Positions 40,775-50,757 are shown, counted from the stretch's first letter. The stretch is DNA of 64,000 nt from Pseudomonas putida NBRC 14164 (GCF_000412675.1 NC_021505.1:483501-547500), one strand, 5' to 3'. Notes: generated by a model not told the origin, from the sequence alone. Numbers and translations: made by a program.

Positions 40775-41899
40775 ATGAGCGAGGCGAAGTCGAACGCTGC
40801 AACCAGCGAAACGCTGGTCAGCTTCCGTGGTGTGCAGAAGAGCTACGACGGCGAGTCGCTGATCGTCAAAGACCTCAACCTGGACATCCGCAAGGGCGAG
40901 TTCCTTACCCTGCTTGGCCCGTCCGGCTCCGGCAAGACCACCAGCCTGATGATGCTGGCCGGCTTCGAAACCCCTACCGCCGGTGAAATACAGCTGGCCG
41001 GGCGCTCGATCAACAACGTGCCGCCGCACAAGCGCGACATCGGCATGGTGTTCCAGAACTACGCGCTGTTCCCGCACATGACCGTGGCCGAGAACCTGGC
41101 CTTTCCGCTGACCGTACGCAACCTGAGCAAGACCGACGTCAGTGAGCGGGTCAAACGCGTGCTGAACATGGTCCAGCTCGATACATTCGCCAAGCGCTAC
41201 CCCGGCCAGCTTTCCGGTGGCCAGCAGCAGCGGGTGGCCCTGGCCCGTGCACTGGTGTTCGAGCCGCAACTGGTGCTGATGGACGAACCGCTCGGCGCGC
41301 TGGACAAGCAGCTGCGTGAGCACATGCAGATGGAGATCAAGCATATCCACCAGCGCCTGGGCGTGACCGTGGTGTACGTGACCCACGATCAGGGCGAAGC
41401 GCTGACCATGTCCGACCGCGTGGCGGTGTTCCACCAGGGCGAGATCCAGCAGATCGCCGACCCGCGCACGCTGTACGAAGAACCCTGCAATACCTTCGTC
41501 GCCAACTTCATCGGCGAGAACAACCGTATCAACGGCACCTTGCTGACCAGCGATGGCAAGCGCTGCCAGGTGCAGCTGCCGCGCGGCGAGCGGGTCGAAG
41601 CGCTGGCGGTGAACGTCGGCCAGGCCGGCGAGCCGGTAACCCTGTCGATCCGCCCGGAGCGTGTGCGCCTGAATGGCCACAGCGAGAGCTGCGTCAACCG
41701 CTTCTCTGGCCGGGTGGCCGAATTCATTTACCTGGGCGACCACGTGCGGGTGCGCCTGGAAGTTTGCGGCAAGGCCGATTTCTTCGTGAAACAGCCGATT
41801 GCCGAGCTCGACCCGGCCCTGGCCGTGGGCGATGTGGTACCGCTGGGCTGGGAGGTGGAGCACGCCCGCGCGCTCGATCCGATTGCCGAAGCCCATTGA
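40775..41899 (+). CDS. Polyamine-type ABC transporter ATP-binding protein (PotA-like)
   Basis: A 374-residue ATPase starting at ATG 40775 with AAGAAGG seven bases upstream; the longer open frame is rejected. Walker A is GPSGSGKT at residues 48-55, the signature is LSGGQQQR, and Walker B is [12 protein letters not shown]. The C-terminal third is a TOBE domain of the PotA/CysA group. It powers uptake by the two permeases encoded downstream. The binding-protein type, together with the PotB/PotC-like permeases, points to spermidine, putrescine or a related cation; the exact substrate is not shown by the sequence. Confidence 0.9.
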   Translation: MSEAKSNAATSETLVSFRGVQKSYDGESLIVKDLNLDIRKGEFLTLLGPSGSGKTTSLMMLAGFETPTAGEIQLAGRSINNVPPHKRDIGMVFQNYALFPHMTVAENLAFPLTVRNLSKTDVSERVKRVLNMVQLDTFAKRYPGQLSGGQQQRVALARALVFEPQLVLMDEPLGALDKQLREHMQMEIKHIHQRLGVTVVYVTHDQGEALTMSDRVAVFHQGEIQQIADPRTLYEEPCNTFVANFIGENNRINGTLLTSDGKRCQVQLPRGERVEALAVNVGQAGEPVTLSIRPERVRLNGHSESCVNRFSGRVAEFIYLGDHVRVRLEVCGKADFFVKQPIAELDPALAVGDVVPLGWEVEHARALDPIAEAH

Positions 41900-41939
41900 T
41901 GGATTGCTTCACCAACCCTGTACTGTGGAGAGAATAAGA

Positions 41940-42974
41940 ATGCGCAAGCAGTTGAAACTGACCGCCCTGGCCCTGGGGCTGTTCGCCGCTGGCCAGGCCA
42001 TGGCCGCAGACCTCACCGTGATCTCGTTCGGGGGCGCCAACAAGGCCGCCCAGGTCAAAGCGTTCTACGAGCCATGGGAGAAGGCGGGCAATGGCAAGAT
42101 CGTCGCCGGCGAGTACAACGGCGAAATGGCCAAGGTCAAGGCGATGGTCGACACCAAGAGCGTGTCGTGGAACCTGGTAGAGGTTGAGTCGCCAGAGCTG
42201 GCGCGCGGGTGCGATGAGGGCATGTTCGAAGAACTCGACCCAGCCCTGTTCGGCAGCGAGTCCGATTACGTGCCTGGTGCCATCCAGCCTTGCGGCGTGG
42301 GCTTCTTCGTGTGGTCCACGGTCATGGCTTATAACGCCGACAAGCTCAAGACCGCACCTACCAGCTGGGCCGATTTCTGGGACACCAAGCAGTTCCCAGG
42401 CAAGCGTGGCTTGCGCAAGGGCGCCAAGTACACCATGGAATTTGCACTGATGGCCGATGGCGTTGCGCCCAAGGACGTCTACAAGGTGCTGGCCACAAAG
42501 GAAGGCCAGGACCGCGCCTTCAAGAAACTTGATGAACTCAAGCCCAGCATCCAGTGGTGGGAAGCGGGTGCACAGCCACCGCAGTTCCTGGCTTCAGGCG
42601 ACGTGGTCATGAGCTCTGCCTACAACGGCCGTATTGCCGCTGTGCAGAAAGAGAGCAACCTCAAGGTGGTGTGGAACGGCGGCATCTACGACTTTGGCGC
42701 CTGGGCGATCCCTAAAGGTGCCAAGAACGTCGAAGAGGCGAAGAAGTTCATCGCCTACAGCGTCAAGCCCGAACAGCAGAAGATCTACTCCGAGAACATC
42801 GCCTACGGCCCGGCCAACTCCAACGCAGTAAGCCTGCTGTCGGACGAGGTGAAGAAGGACATGCCGACCACGCCTGAGAACATTGCCAACCAGGTGCAGA
42901 TCGACGTGGCCTTCTGGGCCGACAACAGCGAGCAGCTGGAGCAACGCTTCAACGCCTGGGCGGCGAAGAAGTAA
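41940..42974 (+). CDS. Periplasmic polyamine-type substrate-binding protein
   Basis: A 344-residue binding protein beginning at ATG 41940, 40 bases after the ATPase gene. Residues 1-23 are a signal peptide ending AMA-A. The mature start DLTVISFGGANKAAQVKAF is typical of PotD/PotF relatives (cluster D solute-binding proteins). GAG-type Shine-Dalgarno sequence GGAGAGAATA lies just upstream. It should capture the ligand and deliver it to the permease pair. A 288-base spacer with repeats separates it from the permease genes, which probably lowers their expression compared with this abundant protein. Confidence 0.9.
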   Translation: MRKQLKLTALALGLFAAGQAMAADLTVISFGGANKAAQVKAFYEPWEKAGNGKIVAGEYNGEMAKVKAMVDTKSVSWNLVEVESPELARGCDEGMFEELDPALFGSESDYVPGAIQPCGVGFFVWSTVMAYNADKLKTAPTSWADFWDTKQFPGKRGLRKGAKYTMEFALMADGVAPKDVYKVLATKEGQDRAFKKLDELKPSIQWWEAGAQPPQFLASGDVVMSSAYNGRIAAVQKESNLKVVWNGGIYDFGAWAIPKGAKNVEEAKKFIAYSVKPEQQKIYSENIAYGPANSNAVSLLSDEVKKDMPTTPENIANQVQIDVAFWADNSEQLEQRFNAWAAKK

Positions 42975-42990
42975 CAAACCGCAAAGCAGG

Positions 42991-43233
42991 GCCGCCATGC
43001 GGCCCATCGCCGGCAAGCCAGCTCCCACAGGGACCGCTTAATCCCGCAAGCCAGTGCAGTACCTGTAAGGGACAGGGATCAGAAGTCTCGAAGCCAGTGC
43101 AGTGCCTGTAAGGGACAGGGATCAGAAGTCTCAAAGCCAGTGCAGTGCCTGTAAGGGACAGGGATCAGAAGTCTCGAAGCCGGTGCAGTACCTGTGGGAG
43201 CTGGCTTGCCGGCGATGGGCTGCACGGCAGCCC
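42991..43233. repeat. Inverted REP pair enclosing a 43-bp tandem array
   Basis: Left REP unit 42991-43033 (GCCGGCAAGCCAGCTCCCAC core) and right unit 43191-43233 (GTGGGAGCTGGCTTGCCGGC) are near-perfect inverses. The tandem array between them is listed separately. Confidence 0.88.
43050..43194. repeat. Tandem repeat, three 43-bp units plus a partial fourth
   Basis: Copies begin at 43050, 43093 and 43136 with a truncated one at 43179; the period is exactly 43. Each unit reads GCCAGTGCAGTRCCTGTAAG, then a GGACAGGGATCAGAAGTCTC segment and a short AA-rich join. Copies differ at about one or two positions. The unit start resembles the outer arm of the flanking REP (CAGTACCTGTGGGAG), so the array may have grown from REP sequence. 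Confidence 0.92.
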
Positions 43234-43262
43234 CATTTTCAGTTCGTATCGCGGAGTTCGCC

Positions 43263-44510
43263 ATGGCCATTGCAGTGCCCCTCAACGAAGGCGCAGGTCC
43301 AAGTCTCAAGCAGCGCCTGAAGCACGCCGAGCGGGTCAACCGCTGGAAGGCGCAGGCGTTGATCGCGCCGCTGGCGCTGTTTCTTCTTCTGGTGTTCCTG
43401 GTGCCGATTGCGGCGCTGCTGTACAAGAGCGTCGGCAACCCGGAAGTGGTCGCTGGCCTGCCACGCACGGTAGACGTCATCACCCAGTGGGATGGCAAGA
43501 GCCTGCCCGGTGAGGATGTGTACAAGGCGCTGAGCCAGGACTTGGCCGAGTCGCGCAAGAACCAGACCCTTGGCGACCTTTCCAAGCGCCTGAACATGGA
43601 ACTGGCCGGCTACCGCAGCCTGTTGACCAAGACCGCCCGCGCACTGCCATTCAAGGTCGAGCCTGCCTCTTATAAAGACGCCCTGCAGGCCGTCGACGAG
43701 CGTTGGGGCGACCCAGCCTACTGGCAGGCGATACGCCGCAATACCAGTACGGTGACCTCGTTCTACCTGCTGGCTTCTGTGGACCACCGCATCGACGACC
43801 TGGGCGAGCTGGCCAAGGCCACGCCGGACCAGGCCATTTACCTGGATATCTTTGCCCGCACCCTGTGGATGGGTGTAGTGATTACCGCCATCTGCCTGGT
43901 GCTGGCTTACCCACTGGCCTACCTGCTGGCCAACCTGCCAACCCGGCAGAGCAACCTGCTGATGATTCTGGTGCTGCTGCCGTTCTGGACCTCGATCCTG
44001 GTGCGGGTGGCGGCGTGGATCGTGCTGCTGCAGTCGGGTGGCCTGATCAACAGTGCACTGATGGCCATGGGCATCATCGACCAGCCGCTGGAACTGGTGT
44101 TCAACCGCACCGGTGTGTACATCTCCATGGTGCACATCCTGCTGCCGTTCATGATCCTGCCGCTGTACAGCGTGATGAAGGGCATTTCGCCCAGCTATAT
44201 GCGTGCCGCGATCTCGCTGGGCTGCCATCCGTTCGCCAGCTTCTGGCGGGTGTACTTCCCGCAGACCTACGCCGGTGTTGGCGCGGGTTGCCTGCTGGTG
44301 TTCATCCTGGCCATCGGCTACTACATCACCCCGGCGCTGCTGGGGAGCCCGAACGACCAGATGGTCAGCTACTTCGTTGCCTTTTATACCAACACCAGCA
44401 TCAACTGGGGCATGGCCACCGCGCTGGGTGGGCTGTTGCTTTTGGCTACCGTGCTGTTGTACCTGATCTATAGCTGGCTGGTCGGCGCCAGCCGCCTGCG
44501 CCTGAGCTGA
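43263..44510 (+). CDS. Polyamine-type ABC transporter permease (PotB-like) with long periplasmic loop
   Basis: A 415-residue permease from ATG 43263. After a first membrane helix (about residues 35-57) there is a soluble stretch of about 135 residues (roughly 60-195) before the usual five-helix permease core with the EAA-like loop (YMRAAISLGCHPFASFWRVYFPQT). Typical PotB-type permeases are near 280-310 residues and lack this loop; I infer it lies in the periplasm. The upstream in-frame extension to 43194 runs through REP sequence and is rejected. GGAG precedes the start. Confidence 0.88.
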   Translation: MAIAVPLNEGAGPSLKQRLKHAERVNRWKAQALIAPLALFLLLVFLVPIAALLYKSVGNPEVVAGLPRTVDVITQWDGKSLPGEDVYKALSQDLAESRKNQTLGDLSKRLNMELAGYRSLLTKTARALPFKVEPASYKDALQAVDERWGDPAYWQAIRRNTSTVTSFYLLASVDHRIDDLGELAKATPDQAIYLDIFARTLWMGVVITAICLVLAYPLAYLLANLPTRQSNLLMILVLLPFWTSILVRVAAWIVLLQSGGLINSALMAMGIIDQPLELVFNRTGVYISMVHILLPFMILPLYSVMKGISPSYMRAAISLGCHPFASFWRVYFPQTYAGVGAGCLLVFILAIGYYITPALLGSPNDQMVSYFVAFYTNTSINWGMATALGGLLLLATVLLYLIYSWLVGASRLRLS

Positions 44511-44521
44511 GGAGCCTTGCC

Positions 44522-45349
44522 ATGTTGAGCCCCTATATGTCGCCCGTGGAGCGGGTCTGGTTCTACAGCCTGCGCATTCTTTGCGGCCTGGTTTTGCTGT
44601 TCCTGATCTTGCCGGTGCTGGTGATCGTGCCGCTGTCGTTCAACAGTGGCAGCTTCCTGGTGTACCCGTTGCAGGGCTTTTCGCTGCAGTGGTACCAGGA
44701 CTTCTTCGGCTCGGCCGAATGGATGCGGGCGCTGAAAAACAGCATCATCGTCGCCCCGGCGGCCACGGTGCTGGCCATGGTGTTCGGCACCCTGGCGGCC
44801 ATTGGCCTGACCCGTGGCGATTTCCCCGGCAAGTCGCTGGTGATGGCGCTGGTGATTTCACCGATGGTGGTGCCGGTGGTGATCATCGGTGTGGCCAGCT
44901 ACCTGTTCTTTGCACCGCTGGGTATGGGTAACAGCTTCACCTCGCTGATTCTGGTGCATGCGGTGCTGGGTGTACCGTTCGTCATCATTACCGTGTCGGC
45001 AACCTTGCAGGGCTTCAACTACAACTTGGTGCGGGCGGCTGCCAGCCTGGGTGCGTCGCCGCTGCTGGCCTTCCGTCGGGTGACCCTGCCGCTGATTGCG
45101 CCCGGGGTGATCTCGGGTGCGCTGTTTGCCTTTGCGACGTCGTTCGACGAGGTGGTGGTGACACTGTTCCTGGCCGGGCCGGAGCAGGCGACCCTGCCGC
45201 GGCAGATGTTCAGTGGTATCCGCGAAAACCTGAGCCCCACCATTGCTGCTGCGGCGACCTTGCTGATTGCGTTCTCGGTGGTGTTGCTGCTGACCCTGGA
45301 GTGGTTGCGTGGGCGCAGCGAGAAGCTGAGAACACAGCAACCGGCCTGA
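44522..45349 (+). CDS. Polyamine-type ABC transporter permease (PotC-like)
   Basis: A 275-residue integral membrane protein with six predicted helices. The ATPase-docking loop reads LVRAAASLGASPLLAFRRVTLPLIAPGVISG, which is the normal EAA motif for this family. It begins 11 bases after the stop of the first permease gene with a GGAG Shine-Dalgarno, so the two are cotranslated. The set ATPase, binding protein, permease, permease makes a complete importer. An inverted REP pair follows the stop. Confidence 0.9.
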   Translation: MLSPYMSPVERVWFYSLRILCGLVLLFLILPVLVIVPLSFNSGSFLVYPLQGFSLQWYQDFFGSAEWMRALKNSIIVAPAATVLAMVFGTLAAIGLTRGDFPGKSLVMALVISPMVVPVVIIGVASYLFFAPLGMGNSFTSLILVHAVLGVPFVIITVSATLQGFNYNLVRAAASLGASPLLAFRRVTLPLIAPGVISGALFAFATSFDEVVVTLFLAGPEQATLPRQMFSGIRENLSPTIAAAATLLIAFSVVLLLTLEWLRGRSEKLRTQQPA

Positions 45350-45365
45350 TGATGGGTCGCCTGTG

Positions 45366-45476
45366 CCGGCCTCTTCGCCGGCAAGCCAGCTCCCACAGGG
45401 TTCTCCACAGGCCTCATGAGATGCAGGGTCCTGTAGAGAGCTCTGTGGGAGCTGGCTTGCCGGCGATGAGGCCAGC
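45366..45476. repeat. Inverted REP pair after the transporter operon
   Basis: Facing units with cores GCCGGCAAGCCAGC and GCTGGCTTGCCGGC, outer arms TCCCACAGG and CTGTGGGA. Same sub-class as the pair inside the transporter operon. Confidence 0.9.
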
Positions 45477-45589
45477 ACAGCCAGTGCCAGGCTCTTGGGT
45501 ATCGGTCGCGATCATGTGATACCAATCAGCCCTCATCCGTTCGCCTGGGTTACAATGCGCGCCACCGTGATTCTGCCAACAGGTGCGCC

Positions 45590-46264
45590 ATGCAGCCCTA
45601 CGCTATTGCCCCCTCCATCCTCTCCGCCGATTTCGCCCGCCTGGGTGAAGACGTCGACAAGGTATTGGCTGCGGGTGCCGACATCGTCCACTTCGATGTC
45701 ATGGACAACCACTACGTTCCCAACCTGACCATTGGCCCGATGGTCTGCACCGCCCTGCGCAAGTACGGTGTTACCGCGCCGATCGACGTGCACCTGATGG
45801 TCAGCCCGGTCGACCGCATCATCGGCGACTTCATCGAAGCCGGCGCCACCTACATCACCTTCCACCCGGAAGCCTCGCAGCACGTCGACCGTTCGCTGCA
45901 ACTGATCAAGGATGGCGGCTGCAAGGCCGGCCTGGTGTTCAACCCGGCCAGCAGCCTGGATGCCCTGAAGTACGTGATGGACAAAGTCGACATGGTGCTG
46001 CTGATGAGCGTCAACCCAGGCTTCGGCGGGCAGAAGTTCATCCCGGGCACCCTCGACAAGCTGCGCGAGGCGCGTGCGCTGATCGACGCCAGTGGCCGTG
46101 ATATCCGCCTGGAAATCGACGGTGGCGTGAACGTCAACAACATCCGCGAGATCGCTGCCGCTGGCGCCGACACCTTCGTGGCCGGCTCGGCAATCTTCAA
46201 CGCCCCGGACTACCAGGAAGTCATCGCCAGGATGCGCGCCGAACTGGCTCAGGCCCGCCCATGA
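45590..46264 (+). CDS. rpe: Ribulose-phosphate 3-epimerase
   Basis: A 224-residue TIM-barrel enzyme beginning [21 protein letters not shown]. Family motifs: [37 protein letters not shown] and LEIDGGVN. It interconverts ribulose-5-phosphate and xylulose-5-phosphate. A -10-like TACAAT stands at 45551-45556 upstream without a clear -35 box. The gph start overlaps its stop (ATGA). Confidence 0.97.
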   Translation: MQPYAIAPSILSADFARLGEDVDKVLAAGADIVHFDVMDNHYVPNLTIGPMVCTALRKYGVTAPIDVHLMVSPVDRIIGDFIEAGATYITFHPEASQHVDRSLQLIKDGGCKAGLVFNPASSLDALKYVMDKVDMVLLMSVNPGFGGQKFIPGTLDKLREARALIDASGRDIRLEIDGGVNVNNIREIAAAGADTFVAGSAIFNAPDYQEVIARMRAELAQARP

Positions 46265-47079
46265 GTGGCTTCGAGCAGCTCTTCCCGGGGACGCTGCCCA
46301 GGCTGGTGATGTTCGATCTGGACGGTACCCTGATCGATTCCGTGCCTGACCTGGCCGCCGCCGTGGACCGCATGCTGCTCGAACTGGGGCGCCCGCCTGC
46401 CGGCCTTGAGGCAGTACGCCACTGGGTCGGCAACGGCGCCCACGTGCTGGTGCGCCGTGCGCTGGCGGGTGGCATAGACCACGCCGCCGTGGACGATGCG
46501 CTGGCCGACCAGGCGCTGGCGCTGTTCATGGACGCCTATGCGCAAAGCCATGAGCTGACCGTGGTCTACCCCGGTGTGCAAGACACCCTGCGCTGGCTGC
46601 GCAAGCGGGGCGTGGAAATGGCCCTGATCACCAACAAGCCCGAGCGCTTCGTCGGCCCGTTGCTGGACCAGATGAAAATCGGCAACTACTTCCGCTGGAT
46701 CATTGGCGGCGACACCCTGCCACAGAAAAAGCCAGACCCGGCGGCTTTGCTGTTTGTCATGCAGATGGCCAGCGTTACCCCGCAGCAGTCGCTGTTTGTC
46801 GGCGATTCGCGCAGTGACGTGTTGGCGGCCAAGGCAGCTGGCGTGCAGTGCGTGGGGCTGACCTATGGCTACAACCATGGCCGGCCGATCCACGACGAAT
46901 CCCCCAACCTGGTAATCGACGATCTGCGTGCGTTGCTGCCCGGTTGCGCAGACCCGGCCACTGGGATAACGTTGGCCAACCTTCAAGCCTTACAAGACAG
47001 AGAGCCCACCGTGGTGGTTACTGGCAAATTCTGGATGAAAGTCATCAAGGCCCTGGCCCGTTGGCGTTGGCGCGCCTGA
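46261..47079 (+). CDS. gph: Phosphoglycolate phosphatase Gph, C-terminus shared with the trpE leader peptide
   Basis: A 272-residue HAD-superfamily phosphatase. Motif I is [10 protein letters not shown] (about residues 18-27), motif II lies around ALITNKPE, and motif III/IV is KPDPAALLF with [14 protein letters not shown]. It hydrolyses 2-phosphoglycolate. The E. coli protein is about 20 residues shorter. The last 14 residues here, [14 protein letters not shown], are encoded by exactly the sequence that forms the trpE leader peptide, read in the same frame to the same stop. The promoter proposed for trpE also lies inside this gene (46944-46972). Confidence 0.95.
   Translation: MSGFEQLFPGTLPRLVMFDLDGTLIDSVPDLAAAVDRMLLELGRPPAGLEAVRHWVGNGAHVLVRRALAGGIDHAAVDDALADQALALFMDAYAQSHELTVVYPGVQDTLRWLRKRGVEMALITNKPERFVGPLLDQMKIGNYFRWIIGGDTLPQKKPDPAALLFVMQMASVTPQQSLFVGDSRSDVLAAKAAGVQCVGLTYGYNHGRPIHDESPNLVIDDLRALLPGCADPATGITLANLQALQDREPTVVVTGKFWMKVIKALARWRWRA
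46944..46972 (+). promoter_or_regulatory. Candidate promoter of trpL1-trpE inside gph
   Basis: TTGCGC (46944-46949), 17-base spacer, TAACGT (46967-46972). Transcription would start near 46979, about 56 bases before the leader ATG. The trpGDC leader has the same -35 hexamer and spacing at 50758-50786. Confidence 0.5.
47035..47079 (+). CDS. trpL: trpE leader peptide
   Basis: A 14-codon frame, [14 protein letters not shown], with two Trp codons (TGG CGT TGG) three codons before the end. It is nearly identical to the leader before trpGDC at 50839-50883. Ribosome stalling at the Trp codons would control folding of the following GC-rich hairpin and so transcription into trpE. It lies in frame inside the 3' end of gph. 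No strong Shine-Dalgarno is visible for independent initiation. Confidence 0.8.
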   Translation: MKVIKALARWRWRA

Positions 47080-47088
47080 CTTCCGCCT

Positions 47089-47104
47089 GCCGGCGCGTGC
47101 CGGC
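47089..47104 (+). terminator. Attenuator hairpin of trpE
   Basis: GCCGGC-GCGT-GCCGGC follows the leader stop by 9 bases and is followed by CCGTCCGTTTG. The T run is short, so termination would be modest or Rho-assisted. The same arrangement (GC hairpin then CCGTTTGCC) occurs before trpG. Confidence 0.55.
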
Positions 47105-47148
47105 CCGTCCGTTTGCCTGACCTATTGCTGCTTGCCACGAGGCTACTC

Positions 47149-48630
47149 ATGAACCGCGAAGAATTCCTGCGCCTGGCCGCTGCCGGCTACAACCGCATTC
47201 CCCTGGCCTGCGAAACCCTGGCCGACTTCGACACGCCGTTGTCGATCTACCTGAAACTGGCTGACCAGCCGAATTCGTATCTCCTCGAGTCGGTGCAGGG
47301 TGGCGAGAAATGGGGCCGTTACTCGATGATCGGCCTGCCGTCGCGCACCGTGATGCGTGTGCACGGCTACCACGTCAGTATCCTGCAGGATGGCGTCGAG
47401 GTTGAAAGCCACGATGTCGAAGACCCGCTGGCCTTTGTCGAAAGTTTCAAGGACCGTTACAAGGTCGCTGATATCCCTGGTCTGCCGCGCTTCAACGGCG
47501 GCCTGGTCGGCTACTTTGGCTATGATTGCGTGCGTTATGTGGAAAAACGCCTTGGCGCCAGCCCCAACCCGGACCCGCTGGGCGTGCCGGATATCCTGCT
47601 GATGGTGTCCGATGCGGTGGTGGTGTTCGACAACCTGGCAGGCAAGATGCACGCCATCGTGCTGGTCGACCCGGCTGAAGATCAGGCCTTTGAACAGGGC
47701 CAGGCACGCCTGCAAGGCCTGCTGGAAACCCTGCGTCAGCCGATCACCCCGCGCCGCGGCCTGGACCTGAGTGGCCCGCAGGCCGCCGAGCCGGAATTCC
47801 GCTCCAGCTATACCCGCGACGACTACGAGAACGCGGTCGGCCGTATCAAGGAGTACATCCTGGCCGGCGACTGCATGCAGGTGGTGCCGTCGCAACGCAT
47901 GTCGATCGACTTCAAGGCTGCGCCCATCGACCTGTACCGTGCGCTGCGCTGCTTCAACCCGACGCCGTACATGTACTTCTTCAACTTCGGCGACTTCCAT
48001 GTGGTCGGCAGTTCGCCCGAGGTGCTGGTGCGGGTCGAGGACAACCTGGTCACCGTGCGCCCGATTGCCGGTACCCGGCCGCGTGGCGCGACTGAAGAAG
48101 CCGACCGCGCGCTGGAAGACGACCTGCTGTCGGACGACAAGGAAATCGCCGAACACCTGATGCTGATCGACCTGGGCCGCAACGACGTCGGCCGTGTGTC
48201 CTCGACCGGCAGTGTGCGCCTGACCGAGAAGATGGTGATCGAGCGTTACTCCAACGTGATGCACATTGTCTCCAACGTCACCGGCCAGCTGCGTGAGGGG
48301 CTGACGGCGATGGATGCACTGCGGGCAATCCTGCCGGCTGGCACCCTGTCGGGTGCACCGAAGATTCGCGCGATGGAGATCATCGACGAGCTGGAGCCGG
48401 TCAAGCGTGGGGTCTACGGTGGTGCAGTCGGCTACTTTGCCTGGAACGGCAACATGGACACCGCGATCGCAATCCGTACAGCCGTGATCAAGGACGGTGA
48501 ACTGCATGTGCAGGCCGGGGGCGGCATCGTTGCCGACTCGGTGCCGGCGCTGGAGTGGGAAGAAACCATCAACAAGCGCCGGGCCATGTTCCGTGCCGTG
48601 GCGCTTGCAGAGCAGACGTTGGCTAAATAA
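47149..48630 (+). CDS. trpE: Anthranilate synthase component I TrpE
   Basis: A 493-residue chorismate-utilising enzyme starting at ATG 47149 ([19 protein letters not shown]). The N-terminal feedback domain carries [15 protein letters not shown], which includes the tryptophan-binding LLES element; the catalytic domain has [21 protein letters not shown] and the ending AGGGIVADS. With TrpG it makes anthranilate from chorismate and glutamine. An upstream frame start at 47113 is rejected since it lies within the attenuator. It is regulated by the leader peptide region upstream. It is separated from trpGDC by estP, as in other pseudomonads. Confidence 0.97.
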   Translation: MNREEFLRLAAAGYNRIPLACETLADFDTPLSIYLKLADQPNSYLLESVQGGEKWGRYSMIGLPSRTVMRVHGYHVSILQDGVEVESHDVEDPLAFVESFKDRYKVADIPGLPRFNGGLVGYFGYDCVRYVEKRLGASPNPDPLGVPDILLMVSDAVVVFDNLAGKMHAIVLVDPAEDQAFEQGQARLQGLLETLRQPITPRRGLDLSGPQAAEPEFRSSYTRDDYENAVGRIKEYILAGDCMQVVPSQRMSIDFKAAPIDLYRALRCFNPTPYMYFFNFGDFHVVGSSPEVLVRVEDNLVTVRPIAGTRPRGATEEADRALEDDLLSDDKEIAEHLMLIDLGRNDVGRVSSTGSVRLTEKMVIERYSNVMHIVSNVTGQLREGLTAMDALRAILPAGTLSGAPKIRAMEIIDELEPVKRGVYGGAVGYFAWNGNMDTAIAIRTAVIKDGELHVQAGGGIVADSVPALEWEETINKRRAMFRAVALAEQTLAK

Positions 48631-48636
48631 ACAGAT

Positions 48637-48755
48637 TGGGGCTGCTTTGCAGCCCTTCGCGGGCTCGCCCGCTCCCACAGGGAAATCACATCCTTCAAGG
48701 TTTGTGTAGCACCTGTGGGAGCGGGCGAGCCCGCGAAGGGCCGCAAAGCGGCCCC
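48637..48755. repeat. Inverted REP pair between trpE and estP
   Basis: Facing units with core GCGGGCTCGCCCGC and matching outer arms GGGGCTGCTTTGCAGCC and GGCCGCAAAGCGGCCCC. They lie between convergent trpE and estP, where they could act as a two-way terminator. Confidence 0.9.
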
Positions 48756-48761
48756 ATCAAT

Positions 48762-50651
48762 TCAGAAGTCCACGCTCACCCCCAGGCTAACCCCCTGCTG
48801 CGTCAACTCATCGCTCTTGCGCCAGTTGTAGTTGCCACGCACATGCACCCCTGCCACTACTTCATGGCTCACCCCCAGGCTCGCCCGGGTCAGGTCGCTG
48901 TGCGGCGTATAACCGGTCAGGGTGAAGTCATTGGCCGGCAAGCTGGTCAGGTGCATCGTTACATCCTGCTGGTCATCCTCGAATTCATGCTCCTGTGCCA
49001 CCTCAGCGAACAGCCGGGTACCTGGCAGCACCTGCACGCTGCCCAGCAACCCCAGGCCCAAGCGGCGTGACGTGCGTTCCTGGTCATCGAAGCCCAGTGC
49101 CGTCGAGCGCCCGCTCTTCTCGTTGTACCCATCCACTTTCACACGTGCGTAGTCGGCACTGATGAATGGCGCCAGCTGCCAATTGCTGCTGTCTGCCGCC
49201 AGGTTGTAGCCCAGCCGCCCGGACATCGCCCAGGCCTCGCCGTCGGTGTCACCCTTTTCACTGCGCTCGTTCACGCCAAGGGCAAAGGTGCGCTTGAGGT
49301 CGCTGTAGTCCAGGTGCCCGGCGGTCAATGCAGCATCGGCCCACCAGCGGTCCTGGCGGTACTGGGCGAAGGCGCTGGCCAGGTAGCTGTTCAGTTTGTA
49401 GTCCGAATCATTGGCGCCGGCCTCCAGCTTTTGCCGATACGCGCCGCCGGCCAGGCCCAGACGCCAGGCATCGTTCAGGCGATAGCTGCCGCCCACGGTC
49501 AGGTTATAGCCGCGGCCATCGCCGCTGGCCGCGCTGTGCTGGCTGTCGAAGTCCAAGTCCTGGGCACCGGTGGCGACGAAGGCCTGCCATTGGCCAACGG
49601 CCTGCCAGGGCGTCTGCCATTGGTTGCGCAGTTCGTCCTGGTGGGCGCGCAGGCTGGCGTGGGCCATTTCCGGTAGTAGCGTCAGTTCCCACGGGGCGGA
49701 GATGATCGAATAGGCATAGTCGGCAATCAGTTGCTGGCCAGCAATGGTCGGGTGGACCGAGTCGTTGAACAGCAGTTTTGTCGGGTCTGGGCTTGTGCCA
49801 TTGATGCCGTACACCGGGTTTTCCACGCAGCTGGCGCCGCTGTAGCAGGTACCGACCAGGTTCTGGTCGCTGGCCAGGCCGAACTGGTTGGGGCTGGCCA
49901 GTGCCTCGCCCAGCAGCACCGGGATGTTCAGCGGGATGATCTCGGCATCGATCTGACCGAGTTGGCTGATCAGTGACTGGTTGAACGCGCCCGACAGCAG
50001 TGACAGCGGGTTTTGCTGCGGCGTGCCGCTGAAGTTGGGCGTTTGGCCCAGGTCGGGCAGCAGCCAGACCATGATGTAGCGGGCACCACCTTGTTGCAGC
50101 GCCTGGGCGCTGGCCGCAAGGCGGGCACCGGCGGCCACGGCGTCGGCTGGGCTGTTCACCAGGCCTTGCAGGAAGTCGTTGCCGCCGCCCGTCAGGTAGT
50201 AGAGCGCGTTGGGGTCGGCACGCAGGCCATTGGCCAGGTAGCCCGCCTTTTCACGCAGCACCAGGCCGGCGCCGGGGTTTCCTGGCGGGATGACGGTCTC
50301 GGAAGTTGTCGTGATCGAATCCAGGATCTGCTGGGTTGTATAACCACCGACAGCCCAGTTGTTGCCATCGGGCTGGATGCCCACTGACGTGGAGGGGTTC
50401 AGCTCATCCGGGTTTATACCCAGCCTTCCCCCCAGGATCATGGGCGACACAGGTGCAAAGTTGCCATTGGCATCGCGGTTTGTGAACCGGGCGCCGGATG
50501 TGCCGCCGGTCAGGTCGGGGAACTGCCCCGCATCGGCGAGGCTGTCGCCAAACACGATCAGCGTGGAATAGGGCGAGGGTGCAGCGAACGCCTGGCTGCA
50601 GGCCAGGGCCAGTGAGGCAAGGGTAAAACGCAATAACGGGGCTTTTCGCAT
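48762..50651 (-). CDS. estP: GDSL-type autotransporter esterase EstP
   Basis: A 629-residue type V autotransporter. A signal peptide covers about residues 1-23. The passenger is a GDSL lipase domain (about 28-330): nucleophile S37 in [11 protein letters not shown], the oxyanion asparagine in LTGGGNDFL, and the catalytic D and H in FNDSVHPT. The C-terminal 270 residues are a beta-barrel with alternating aromatics ending GVSVDF, with the terminal phenylalanine expected for outer-membrane insertion. It keeps an esterase on the cell surface; the P. aeruginosa homologue EstA affects rhamnolipid production and motility. Confidence 0.93.
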   Translation of the reverse strand: MRKAPLLRFTLASLALACSQAFAAPSPYSTLIVFGDSLADAGQFPDLTGGTSGARFTNRDANGNFAPVSPMILGGRLGINPDELNPSTSVGIQPDGNNWAVGGYTTQQILDSITTTSETVIPPGNPGAGLVLREKAGYLANGLRADPNALYYLTGGGNDFLQGLVNSPADAVAAGARLAASAQALQQGGARYIMVWLLPDLGQTPNFSGTPQQNPLSLLSGAFNQSLISQLGQIDAEIIPLNIPVLLGEALASPNQFGLASDQNLVGTCYSGASCVENPVYGINGTSPDPTKLLFNDSVHPTIAGQQLIADYAYSIISAPWELTLLPEMAHASLRAHQDELRNQWQTPWQAVGQWQAFVATGAQDLDFDSQHSAASGDGRGYNLTVGGSYRLNDAWRLGLAGGAYRQKLEAGANDSDYKLNSYLASAFAQYRQDRWWADAALTAGHLDYSDLKRTFALGVNERSEKGDTDGEAWAMSGRLGYNLAADSSNWQLAPFISADYARVKVDGYNEKSGRSTALGFDDQERTSRRLGLGLLGSVQVLPGTRLFAEVAQEHEFEDDQQDVTMHLTSLPANDFTLTGYTPHSDLTRASLGVSHEVVAGVHVRGNYNWRKSDELTQQGVSLGVSVDF

Positions 50652-50757
50652 CTGGGAACATCCTTTTCTTTGTTTTTATCTGGACAACCTGATCGACCTT
50701 AGCAAATCGCAGTGCATCCCTCCCAAGTCCATTCGTTTCCCCGTGTTTAAAGGCATA

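Noticed and set aside
43050..43194. CRISPR array
   Set aside because: The repeats are directly adjacent with no variable spacers, and no cas genes are present; it is a simple tandem repeat.
43102..43320. Small coding frames through the 43-bp array
   Set aside because: They merely translate the repeat in several frames, with no ribosome-binding site or homology.
47113..47148. Longer TrpE starting at 47113
   Set aside because: It would translate the attenuator region and gives a non-conserved hydrophobic N-terminus; MNREEF at 47149 is the family start.
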